Source: Kitasatospora gansuensis (lineage in GTDB: Bacteria; Actinomycetota; Actinomycetes; Streptomycetales; Streptomycetaceae). From it: 64,000 nucleotides of DNA. A model generated the notes under the pieces. That model worked only from the letters and a program-made list of their open reading frames with translations, was not told where the DNA came from and ran no database searches. This document shows, piece by piece, positions 17,357-25,206 of this stretch. The stretch spans positions 5,208,001 to 5,272,000 of the forward strand of contig NZ_JACHJR010000001.1 of assembly GCF_014203705.1 (NCBI RefSeq), given 5' to 3'. Every line of letters begins with the position of its first letter. The first letter of the stretch is position 1. The position numbers and the translations under genes are program-made.

Positions 17357-18222
17357 TGGACACTGTCGTCCTCCTCACCTGTACCGGTCTCGGACTGGGT
17401 GCGCTGTACTTCCTGGTCGCCTCCGGGCTCTCGCTCATCTTCGGTCTGATGGACGTGCTCAACTTCGCCCACGGGGCGCTGCTCTCGGTCGGTGCGTACG
17501 CCACCTGGTGGGCGGGCACCGAGGGCGGGATGAGCTTCTGGCTCGCGGTCGTCTTCGGTACGGCGGTCGGGACGGTCGCGGCCGTCCTGCTCGAACTGGT
17601 GCTGATCCGTCCTCTCTACAACCGCCCCCGGGACCAGATCCTGGCCACGGTCGGTGTCGGTCTCGCGGTGCCCGCGCTGCTGATGGGGATCTGGGGAGCG
17701 GACTCCCGTCCCTTCCCCCAACCCGCCGCGCTCTCCGGCACGGTGGGGTTGTTCGGCGCGATCGTCCCGGTCAATCGCTTCGTCCTGCTCGCGGCGGCGG
17801 CCCTCGTCCTGGTGGCGCTGCGGCTGTTCCTGAGTCGGACCCGGTACGGCCTGGTGGTCCGGGCCGGCGTCGAGGACCGCGCGATGGTCACGGCCCTGGG
17901 TATCGACGTCCGCAAGGCGTTCACGCTGGTCTTCGCGATCGGTGGCGCGGCCGCCGCGCTCGGCGGGGCGCTGAGCGGCCTCTACTTCGGCTCGGTCCAC
18001 CCCGGCCAGGGGACCAGCCTGCTCATCTTCGCCTTCGTCGTGGTCGTGATGGGAGGCATGGGCTCCGTCACCGGAGCGGCAGTGGCCTCCGTCGCGGTGG
18101 GCCTCGTCCAGCAGTTCGCCAACTACTACACCGCTGCCGGGCTCGGCGACCTCTCGGTCGTCGTGCTGCTGGCCGTACTGCTCCTGGTGCGACCGCGCGG
18201 ACTCACCGGGAGGCTCGCGTGA
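17356..18222 (+). CDS. livH: Liv-type ABC transporter permease (LivH)
   Basis: 288 residues, hydrophobic throughout, opening with GLGLGALYFLVASGLSLIFGLM and NFAHGALLSVGAY, the LivH hallmark. The EDRAMVTALGIDV loop in the C-terminal half is the coupling loop to the ATPases. It forms the membrane channel with LivM. ATG overlaps the livF TGA (TGATG), and its own stop overlaps livM (GTGA), so translation is coupled across the operon. Confidence 0.92.
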   Translation: MDTVVLLTCTGLGLGALYFLVASGLSLIFGLMDVLNFAHGALLSVGAYATWWAGTEGGMSFWLAVVFGTAVGTVAAVLLELVLIRPLYNRPRDQILATVGVGLAVPALLMGIWGADSRPFPQPAALSGTVGLFGAIVPVNRFVLLAAAALVLVALRLFLSRTRYGLVVRAGVEDRAMVTALGIDVRKAFTLVFAIGGAAAALGGALSGLYFGSVHPGQGTSLLIFAFVVVVMGGMGSVTGAAVASVAVGLVQQFANYYTAAGLGDLSVVVLLAVLLLVRPRGLTGRLA

Positions 18223-19418
18223 GCACTGACACCTCAACCACGAGCACCGGAAGCGCCGCTGACGACAAGTCTGCTGCACCGGGGGGCGATCGCACCATCC
18301 CTCGAACAGGTGAATCAATCACAGAACGCTCGACACTCATATACAGAGCGCTACGCTGGTGGCCGATCGCTCTGCTGATCCTGTTCCTTGTCGCCCCATA
18401 TAGTGCGCTTCCGCTTCCCGGACTCCTCGACGGCCCGCTCGGCAGTCCCGGAAGCCTGCAGCTCATCGCCCTCTGCCTGGTCTACGGCGCGCTAGCCACC
18501 GGCTACGACCTCCTGCTCGGCCGCACCGGTCTGCTCTCCTTCGGGCACGCGCTCTACTTCGCCACCGGTCTCTACGCGACCGACCTCGCGATGCTCGAAC
18601 TCCAACTCCCCTTCGCCGCCGCCGCACTGTTCGGCATCGGCTGCTCCATCAGCCTCGCGCTGCTGCTCGGCTCGGTCAGCCTGCGGGTGACCGGCATCGG
18701 CTTCTCCATGGTGACGCTCGCGTTCGCCCAGGCTGGCTCGATCCTGGTCCAGCGCAACCCCGGCGGGGTGACCGGCGGCGAAGAGGGTCGGGCCGCGCCG
18801 GTCGAGATGCTGCCCGACAGCCTGGTCGGCATCGAGAACACCGCCAACCTCTACTGGATCGCCCTCGGCTATCTGGTGCTGACCCTGGCCGTCGTCCACT
18901 GGACCGTCAACTCTCCCACCGGCCGGGTCTGGGAGGGCATCAAGGAGAACGAGCGCCGGGTCGAGGTGCTAGGCCTGCGCCCCTACGGCTTCAAGTTGGT
19001 GGCCTTCGTCATCGCCGGCGGCCTGGCCGGTGCCGGCGGGGTGGTCTACCTGCTGCTGACCGGCGGCGCGACCCCGCAGGCAGCCACCTCGGACGCGACC
19101 CTCGCGCTGCTGGTGATGGTCGTGCTGGGCGGTTCGGGTACTCGATGGGGCCCGCTGCTCGGCGGCGTCCTCTACACCTGGGCGGGCCACCGGCTGGGTG
19201 ACCTGGCGAACTCCGCGGCCATCGCGGACCTCCCGGCTGTGCTCCGAGTACCGCTGTCGCAGCCGCTCTTTTTGCTCGGTGCACTCTTTGTCGCGGTGGT
19301 CTATCTGCTCCCCGGTGGCCTGGCTAAGCTGCCAGCTCGTATCCGGGCCGGCCGTTCCAACGCCGACAAGGTCGGGGTTCCCGGCCCGGCCCACTCCCTG
19401 GAAGGTGGCACCACGTGA
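18219..19418 (+). CDS. livM: Liv-type ABC transporter permease (LivM)
   Basis: 399 residues. A hydrophilic Ser/Thr-rich N-terminus (~45 residues) leads into several membrane segments with GYDLLLGRTGLLSFGHALYF, the LivM signature, and the coupling loop KENERRVEVLGLRPYGFKL. The C-terminal ~25 residues are hydrophilic. It pairs with LivH. Its stop overlaps the start of an alpha/beta hydrolase (GTGA), an unusual last gene for a Liv operon. Confidence 0.92.
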   Translation: MSTDTSTTSTGSAADDKSAAPGGDRTIPRTGESITERSTLIYRALRWWPIALLILFLVAPYSALPLPGLLDGPLGSPGSLQLIALCLVYGALATGYDLLLGRTGLLSFGHALYFATGLYATDLAMLELQLPFAAAALFGIGCSISLALLLGSVSLRVTGIGFSMVTLAFAQAGSILVQRNPGGVTGGEEGRAAPVEMLPDSLVGIENTANLYWIALGYLVLTLAVVHWTVNSPTGRVWEGIKENERRVEVLGLRPYGFKLVAFVIAGGLAGAGGVVYLLLTGGATPQAATSDATLALLVMVVLGGSGTRWGPLLGGVLYTWAGHRLGDLANSAAIADLPAVLRVPLSQPLFLLGALFVAVVYLLPGGLAKLPARIRAGRSNADKVGVPGPAHSLEGGTT

Positions 19419-20305
19419 GCTCCGGATCCGCCCGCTACGAAGAGCTGACCGTCCCCGTCCCGGGTGGTGACCTGACGGTCCTTCGGTGGCCGGCCACCGA
19501 CCCCGACGCCCCGACCGTGGTGGCCCTGCACGGCATCACCGCGAACGCCCTGGCCTGGAGCGAGGTGGCCCGTCAGCTCGCCGGCCGGGCCACCCTGATA
19601 GCTCCCGACCTGCGCGGTCGGGCAGCCAGCCGTACAGTCGCCGGGCCGTACGGTCTGGCCCGGCACGCCGACGACGTGGCCGCCCTGGTGGCGGCGCTCG
19701 GCCTCGGCCCGGTCCGCCTCACCGGGCACTCGATGGGCGCCTGGATCGCGGCGCTCGCCACCGTCCGGCACCCCGAGCTGGCGTCCTCGCTGCTCCTGGT
19801 GGACGGGGCGGTCAGCTTCCCGCTGCCGGTCGGGGTGACCGAGGACGCCGCGCTGGCCGCCGTGCTCGGCCCGGCACTGGCCCGGCTGTCGATGACCTTC
19901 CCGAGCCGGGACGCCTACCGCGCGTTCTGGCGGCAGCACCCGGCCTTCGCCGGAGCGTGGACGGCCGAGTTCGAGGCCTACATCCAGCGGGACCTGGTCG
20001 GCACCGAGCCCGAACTCCGGTCCTCCTGCGTGCCGGAGGCGATCCGCCAGGACGGCGGCGAGGTCCTGCTCGACAAGGACGCCGCCGGGGCGGTCCACCG
20101 GCTCCCACTGCCCGCCGAGCTGCTCTGGGCCGAGCGCGGCCTGATGGACGAGCCGCAGGGGCTGTACGACGTGAACCGGATCGAGCTCGCGGGGCTCGAC
20201 CTGGAGCGGGTCAAGGCCACCCCGGTGCCGGACACCAACCACTACACGATCGTGGCCGGTGCGGCCGGAGCCGAGCAGATCGTGCTGCGGCTGCTCGCGA
20301 GCTGA
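19415..20305 (+). CDS. Alpha/beta-fold hydrolase coupled to the Liv operon
   Basis: 296 residues. Nucleophile elbow GHSMG near residue 108, an oxyanion region VVALHGITANALAWSEV, a DLRGRA motif and a C-terminal histidine in DTNHYTIV. No signal peptide is visible, so it acts in the cytoplasm. Its GTG start overlaps the livM stop by four bases, which implies co-translation with the importer. A reasonable inference is that it hydrolyses an imported ester, amide or lactone, which would also argue that the importer ligand is not a plain amino acid. A 15-bp-stem terminator follows. Confidence 0.87.
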   Translation: MSSGSARYEELTVPVPGGDLTVLRWPATDPDAPTVVALHGITANALAWSEVARQLAGRATLIAPDLRGRAASRTVAGPYGLARHADDVAALVAALGLGPVRLTGHSMGAWIAALATVRHPELASSLLLVDGAVSFPLPVGVTEDAALAAVLGPALARLSMTFPSRDAYRAFWRQHPAFAGAWTAEFEAYIQRDLVGTEPELRSSCVPEAIRQDGGEVLLDKDAAGAVHRLPLPAELLWAERGLMDEPQGLYDVNRIELAGLDLERVKATPVPDTNHYTIVAGAAGAEQIVLRLLAS

Positions 20306-20371
20306 CCAGGGCCACCTCCGATCGGTAGCAGTCGTCGTGGTGACGACGTATCAGCTCCGTCCGAGCAATGC

Positions 20372-20408
20372 CTCGAGCCCTTCCGGAGGGCGCCCGGAAG
20401 GGCTCGAG
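20372..20408. terminator. Bidirectional terminator
   Basis: A perfect 15-bp inverted repeat (CTCGAGCCCTTCCGG / CCGGAAGGGCTCGAG) with a 7-base loop lies between the convergent Liv-operon hydrolase and the VC0807-family gene. It ends the six-gene operon and probably also the minus-strand gene. Confidence 0.85.
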
Positions 20409-20443
20409 ACAGCAGGGGAGGGGCAGTCGGGCCGGTGCCGAGG

Positions 20444-21130
20444 TCAGACCGTCTCGGTGCCGATGCGCTCGGCCATCCGTCCGGCGAAGACATTGCCAAC
20501 GGCGATGCCGCAGGTGATGGCCGCGGAGAGCATGACCGGGCCCAGCCACACCATGGTCTCGACGGGGAAGGTGTAGGCGCCGACGACCTTGGCCGCGCAC
20601 TCGACGAGCAGGACGGTGCCCCAGGCGAGGGAGAAGTTCCGCTCGTTGCGGCGGAAGACGGCGTCCCCGGCGGAGAGCCGCAGCCAGGCCGCCTCCCGGT
20701 CGGCGCTGTTCTTGACCAGGAAGGGCCGCAGCCCGGCGCTCATCGCCGGTCGGCCGAGCAGTGCCGAGATCACGATGGCGCCGCCGATCACGCTGGAGAC
20801 CGCACCGTCCTTGGCGATCATCAGCCGGGCGTCACCCGCCACGGCGGACAGCGCGATCCCCACCACGTTGACGGCCAGCATCAGCAGCGCGAGCGCGTTC
20901 ACCGGCTGCCGCCGCACCAGGCTCGCCACTGTCCGCACAGCCGGCACCGCACTGCCGAGGCCGAGCGCGGTGACCAGTCCGAGCCCGAGCAGCGAGTGGG
21001 CCGCGAAGTACACCGCCAGCGGCAGCGCCACGTCGACGGCGAGCGGGGCGAGCCCGGCGATCCTCGGGTCGACTCCGGTGCCGCGGTTGATCCGGGTGCC
21101 GCTGGTCCGAGTGCTGGTGATGAGTGCCAT
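20444..21130 (-). CDS. VC0807-family integral membrane protein
   Basis: 228 residues with about six hydrophobic segments and the family-like stretch FLVKNSADREAAWLRL in a cytoplasmic loop. The layout and length fit the VC0807 group of septate membrane proteins of unknown function. ATG start at 21130; the upstream 184 bases hold no other gene. No operon partner is present. Confidence 0.7.
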   Translation of the reverse strand: MALITSTRTSGTRINRGTGVDPRIAGLAPLAVDVALPLAVYFAAHSLLGLGLVTALGLGSAVPAVRTVASLVRRQPVNALALLMLAVNVVGIALSAVAGDARLMIAKDGAVSSVIGGAIVISALLGRPAMSAGLRPFLVKNSADREAAWLRLSAGDAVFRRNERNFSLAWGTVLLVECAAKVVGAYTFPVETMVWLGPVMLSAAITCGIAVGNVFAGRMAERIGTETV

Positions 21131-21314
21131 CGCTGTGTCCCCTGTCCGATGATTCCCTGGCGGCTGTCTGCTGCCTCATCGAGAATCCCGCGACCGGGGT
21201 ACCGCCCGGCAGTGCCGCCGGTGATGACATCCGAATGACGGATGTCATGGCCTGCCGCACCACTGACCCACCGTCAACTGTCCGCCATCACCTGGGCGGC
21301 ACCCCTCGGGGGTG

Positions 21315-22580
21315 TCAGCCCGCCGAGCCGAGGAAAGCCGGCCAGCCCTCCGCGGGCGCCTTGCCCACGCCGAGGGTCCGCAGCTTCCGCAGCGTCGACT
21401 GGTCCTGGACCTCCAGCCACTCGACCAACTGACGGAACGACACCAGCTGGACCTCGGGCTTGCCCGCGATCACCTTGAGCGCCTCCTCGACGGCGTCCAT
21501 GTAGATACCGCCGTTCCACTGCTCGAAGTGGTTGCCGATGAACAGCGGCGCGCGGTTGGAGTTGTACGCGCGGTCGAAGCCGGCCAGGTAGGCGTCCTTG
21601 GCCTGGGTGCGCCAGGCGTCGTACTTGGCCGGGTCACCCTTCGTGCTGCCCGCGGACTGGTTGGCCAGGATGTTGTAGTCCATCGAGAGCACCTGGAAAC
21701 CGTGCCCGGGGAAGGGGACGGACTGCAGCGGGAAGTCCCAGATCTTCCCGTCCTGCACCTTCTGCGGCCAGATCTGCAGACCGCCCGGCGAGCTGGCGTC
21801 GTACTTCCAGCCCAGCTTGACCGCCGTCGGCAGCAGCGCCTTCTGCCCCTCCAGGCACGGGGTCCGACCGCCGATCAGCTCCTTCTTGTAGTCGAAGGGG
21901 AACGGATCGACGTCGGTGAAGCCGGTGTTGGTCTTCCACTGGGTGACGAAGGAGATGGCCTGGTCGATCTCGCTCTGCCAGTCGTCGGGGCTCCACTTGT
22001 TGACGCCGTTGCCGTCGGAGCGGGTGGAGCAGAAGTGCCCGTTGAAGTGCGTGCCGATCTCGTGCCCGGCCAGCCAGGCCTGGCTGATCAGCTTGATGGT
22101 GCTCTTCACCGCGTTGTCGGAGAGGAACGGGATGTCGGACGCGCCGACCGAGTGCTGCGGCGGGTGGTAGAGGTTCGACTTGCTCTTCGGCAGCGTGTAG
22201 ATGCCGGAGAGGAAGAAGGTCATGTTGGCCTTGTACTGCTCGGCCAGCTTGAGGAACCTCGGGAACTGGTTGTCGTCGGTGCCGCCGGCACCGTCCCAGG
22301 AGAAGACCACGAACTGCGGCGGACGCTCACCGGGCTTGAGCTTCTCGGGCTTCGGCTGGTTGGGCTGAGCCCCGGTGTCCGAGGTGGAGCCGTCTCCGAT
22401 CGGCTTGCCCTTCACCGGCGCGGTGCTCGAACTCCCGCTGCTCCCCGGGCTTCCCGACGCGGACGTGCCGCCTCCCGAACCGCCGCTCCCGGATCCGCTG
22501 TCGCCACAGGCGGCCACCGCTCCGAGGGCCGCGGTCGCGGCGGTGGCACTGAGTACGGTCCTGCGCGAGATGCTGCCCAT
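21315..22580 (-). CDS. Polysaccharide deacetylase-like lipoprotein
   Basis: 421 residues from ATG with GGGGAG 4 bases upstream; a longer frame to 22655 would bury the signal. The N-terminus has a twin-arginine (SISRRTVL) and the lipobox AVAAC, then a Gly/Ser linker. The NodB-like barrel shows FVVFSWDGAGG (motif 1, with D in place of the usual DDG pair), GHEIGTHFNGH (motif 2, HxxxH) and NILAN. Such enzymes remove N-acetyl groups from cell-wall or chitin-like glycans. The altered first motif makes catalysis uncertain. Confidence 0.82.
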   Translation of the reverse strand: MGSISRRTVLSATAATAALGAVAACGDSGSGSGGSGGGTSASGSPGSSGSSSTAPVKGKPIGDGSTSDTGAQPNQPKPEKLKPGERPPQFVVFSWDGAGGTDDNQFPRFLKLAEQYKANMTFFLSGIYTLPKSKSNLYHPPQHSVGASDIPFLSDNAVKSTIKLISQAWLAGHEIGTHFNGHFCSTRSDGNGVNKWSPDDWQSEIDQAISFVTQWKTNTGFTDVDPFPFDYKKELIGGRTPCLEGQKALLPTAVKLGWKYDASSPGGLQIWPQKVQDGKIWDFPLQSVPFPGHGFQVLSMDYNILANQSAGSTKGDPAKYDAWRTQAKDAYLAGFDRAYNSNRAPLFIGNHFEQWNGGIYMDAVEEALKVIAGKPEVQLVSFRQLVEWLEVQDQSTLRKLRTLGVGKAPAEGWPAFLGSAG

Positions 22581-22682
22581 GGTCTCCCCAGCCGTAGTGC
22601 ATCCGACAGTCCGTGCGGAAAAATCGGATATTGATGGATATTTCAGCGCCAGCATGCCATGTGGGACGAGAGCACTTCAAAA

Positions 22683-22718
22683 GCCCCTTCGCTGCGGAAC
22701 AACACGCAGCCAAGGGGC
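22683..22718 (-). terminator. Hairpin downstream of the DedA-family gene
   Basis: Stem GCCCCTT-c-GCTGCG pairs with CGCAGC-c-AAGGGGC around an 8-base loop, with one C/C mismatch. It lies ~160 bases beyond the stop of the minus-strand DedA-family gene and ~100 bases upstream of the deacetylase start, consistent with termination between them. Confidence 0.7.
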
Positions 22719-22879
22719 GTCCGGCTCCACGATAGGAGCACTGTTGCAGTCTTGGGACAGTTCGCCGGAACAGTCGTCAGCGGGGCGCCGGTCGACGAGA
22801 CACCGCCCGGCGGGGAGCCCGGCCGGAGCGTCGAACTGGGGGAGTGTCAGATGGGCGTTGGGCCGGCGTCGGGCGGACG

Positions 22880-23479
22880 TCAGGTGAGCGCGAGCTCGCG
22901 GCGCCGACGGCGGACCAGCCGGGCCACCGCGGTGCTGATCGCGGTCGCCGCGACGCAGGAGACCGCCAGGCTCAGCCAGTCGGTGTTGAACCAGTGGCTG
23001 TTCAGCCAGCCCAGGCTCACGATGTACGAGGCCCAGATCAGCGCGGCCAGCGCCGACATCCGGAGGAAGCGGCGCGAGGAGGAGGAAGAGTGGCCGACCG
23101 CCAGGTCGAGGACGGTCCGTCCCGCCGGGACGAAGCGGGCCACGATCACCACTGCGGCGGCCGTCCGGCTGGTCTGCCCGGTGAAGTACTGCTGGAGCCG
23201 TTCGACGCTGGCCGCAAGTTCTGGGCGGTCGTCGAGTCGGCGCTGCACCCGCGGCGAACCGCGGCGGGCGAGATTCAGCAGAACGAAGTCACCCAGGAAG
23301 GACGCCACCGCGACACCGGCCGCGAGCAGCAGCGGCGCACCGTCCACCTCGGTGGTGTTCAGGACGGCCAGGATCACCAGGGTGCCACTCGGCAGGAAAG
23401 GCAGGAAGGCGTCACCGAGTACGGCAAAGAGCGCCAGTACGCAGATCCATACCGGCCCTACCAGCGCTGCGGCGTCCAA
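22880..23479 (-). CDS. DedA-family membrane protein
   Basis: 199 residues. Family features include an N-terminal helix, PFLPSGTLVILAV, GDFVLLNLARRGSPRVQRR and the VARFVPAGRTVLDLAVG motif (the conserved F-x-R-x-x-P-x-x-R core). DedA/VTT proteins are thought to scramble or flip lipids such as polyprenyl phosphate or phosphatidylethanolamine. TTG at 23479 with GAGGGAG 7 bases upstream is the start. C-terminus is Arg-rich. Confidence 0.85.
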   Translation of the reverse strand: MDAAALVGPVWICVLALFAVLGDAFLPFLPSGTLVILAVLNTTEVDGAPLLLAAGVAVASFLGDFVLLNLARRGSPRVQRRLDDRPELAASVERLQQYFTGQTSRTAAAVVIVARFVPAGRTVLDLAVGHSSSSSRRFLRMSALAALIWASYIVSLGWLNSHWFNTDWLSLAVSCVAATAISTAVARLVRRRRRELALT

Positions 23480-24049
23480 GGCGATGCTCCCTCAACAAGT
23501 CTCCGAGAGGTGTCCCGGTGACTACGGGGGTAACGCTAGCGGGTAGACGTTTCATGCCATGAAGCACCCCCGTGTGTCGCGCATCACGATACGTCCCTGG
23601 CGAGCCGGTTGCCGGACGAAGAGGGTGCTGCGGATTGACGTGAGCCCCTGAGGCGGGGTGCCGCTCCAGGGGCTCACAGGGGTCCAGCGGAACTGGTCCA
23701 GCCCGCCGACCTTGCAGGTGGGAGTAGGGACGCCGGTGCATTGCCCTACCGATCGGAAAGCCTGCCCGAAGGGGTGTGGGCGGCGCGAGTCCTACGGCTG
23801 GCGACTTCTGGCGCTGGCGTCAATTCGCCACCCCCTGACTTGACCCCTAATCCACGTCCAGGTGAAGGCTCCTGTCGGATCGTCAGCTAAAAGCGGGCGG
23901 CCGGATCAGAGAGTCGGTGGCGTCCGGCGCGGCCCGGTCGACGGCCACCACGCCCGACCGCCGGGAACAGGAGGCCGCCCGGCTCGGTTGATTGAGTCCC
24001 GACGGCAGGAACGGACAACCCGCATCCCGCCAGAAGGGAGAACCCCGGC
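23480..24049. other. 570-bp intergenic region with nested inverted repeats
   Basis: No convincing gene. It separates the divergent DedA and LLM genes and so holds both promoters. In its middle are GTGAGCCCCTG / CAGGGGCTCAC (23640-23650 with 23667-23677, perfect 11 bp), a GGTCCAGC direct repeat, and GTAGGG / CCCTAC further on. These sit far from either gene's 3' end, so an ordinary terminator role is unlikely; an unannotated RNA is possible. I recognised no known riboswitch consensus. Confidence 0.5.
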
Positions 24050-25183
24050 ATGACCTCCGAGGACGAGCAGCAGGCGAGCACCCCGCCGGCAGCAGCCGCA
24101 GACCCCATCCGTGGCGTGGCCCGGGGCACCGCCCCGGCCCCGCTCTCCATCCTCGACCTCGCGACGATCGGCGTCGGTCACTCGCCCACCGAGGCGCTGG
24201 CAGCCACCACCGAGCTGGCCCGCAATGCCGAGCGCTGGGGCTACCACCGCTTCTGGGTCGCCGAGCACCACGGGATGCCCGGCGTCGCCAGCTCCACCCC
24301 GGCCGTGCTGCTGGCCCACCTCGGCGCGCACACCCGCACCCTCCGGCTCGGCTCCGGTGGCGTGATGCTGCCCAACCACGCGCCGCTGGCGATCGCGGAG
24401 CAGTTCGGCCTGCTGGAGTCGCTGCACCCGGGCCGGATCGACCTCGGCCTCGGCCGGGCGCCCGGCACCGACCAGGCCACCGCCCGCGCGCTGCGCCGGG
24501 GTGTGGCGGAGAGCCCGGACGACTTCCCGCAGCAGCTCTCCGAGCTGCTGCACTTCATGGACGGTGACTTCCCGGACGGGCACCCGTACGCCCGGCTCAG
24601 CGCCGTCCCCCAGGGCGACGGGCGGCCGCCGGTCTGGCTGCTCGGTTCGTCCGGCTTCAGTGCGCAGCTGGCGGGGCGGCTCGGCCTGCCGTTCGCCTTC
24701 GCGCACCACTTCAGCGCGGCCAACACCGTCCCCGCGCTCGACCTCTACCGCTCGTCCTTCCGCCCCTCGGCCGTCCTGGACGAGCCGTACGCGCTGATCG
24801 GGGTGAGCGCGGTGGCGGCCGACGACGAGGACCGGGCCAGGCGGCTGGCCCGCTCGGCGGGGCTGGCCATGCTGCGGCTGCGGCGGGGCACACCCGGGCT
24901 GATCCCGACCCCGGAGGAGGCGGAGCAGTACCCGTACAGCCCGGCCGAGGCCGAGTTCCTGGACAGTTGGCTCGCCAATGTCGTACTCGGTTCCCCCGGA
25001 GAGGTGGCCGACGGGCTGGAGGCCCTGCGCAAGCGGACGGGCGCCCAGGAGCTGATGGTCACCTCGCACATCCACGGGCACGAGGCGAGGCAGCGTTCGT
25101 ACGGACTGATCGCCGAGGCGTACGGCCTGACCGTCGACAGCGGGGCAGCCGGAAAGCCGGAGAGCACTGACGGAGAGTCCTGA
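24050..25183 (+). CDS. LLM-class flavin-dependent oxidoreductase
   Basis: 377 residues from ATG with AAGGGAG upstream. Bacterial-luciferase fold motifs include YHRFWVAEHHG near residue 65, LGSGGVMLPNHAPL, GRIDLGLGRAPG and VWLLGSSG. It belongs to the MsnO8-like subgroup that uses FMN(H2). Reaction unknown; members oxidise alkanals, sulfonates and secondary metabolites. The first ~30 residues are an Ala/Pro-rich extension. The stop codon lies in a 13-bp tandem repeat (CTGACGGAGAGTC / CTGACGGACAGTG). Confidence 0.87.
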   Translation: MTSEDEQQASTPPAAAADPIRGVARGTAPAPLSILDLATIGVGHSPTEALAATTELARNAERWGYHRFWVAEHHGMPGVASSTPAVLLAHLGAHTRTLRLGSGGVMLPNHAPLAIAEQFGLLESLHPGRIDLGLGRAPGTDQATARALRRGVAESPDDFPQQLSELLHFMDGDFPDGHPYARLSAVPQGDGRPPVWLLGSSGFSAQLAGRLGLPFAFAHHFSAANTVPALDLYRSSFRPSAVLDEPYALIGVSAVAADDEDRARRLARSAGLAMLRLRRGTPGLIPTPEEAEQYPYSPAEAEFLDSWLANVVLGSPGEVADGLEALRKRTGAQELMVTSHIHGHEARQRSYGLIAEAYGLTVDSGAAGKPESTDGES

Positions 25184-25206
25184 CGGACAGTGAGTGCGAC
25201 GGCCCG

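Noticed and set aside
23412..23741. A minus-strand frame (MKRLPASVTPVV...) overlapping the DedA start
   Set aside because: It runs into the DedA gene in another frame, lacks a ribosome site and has no recognisable motif, although a short leader role cannot be excluded.
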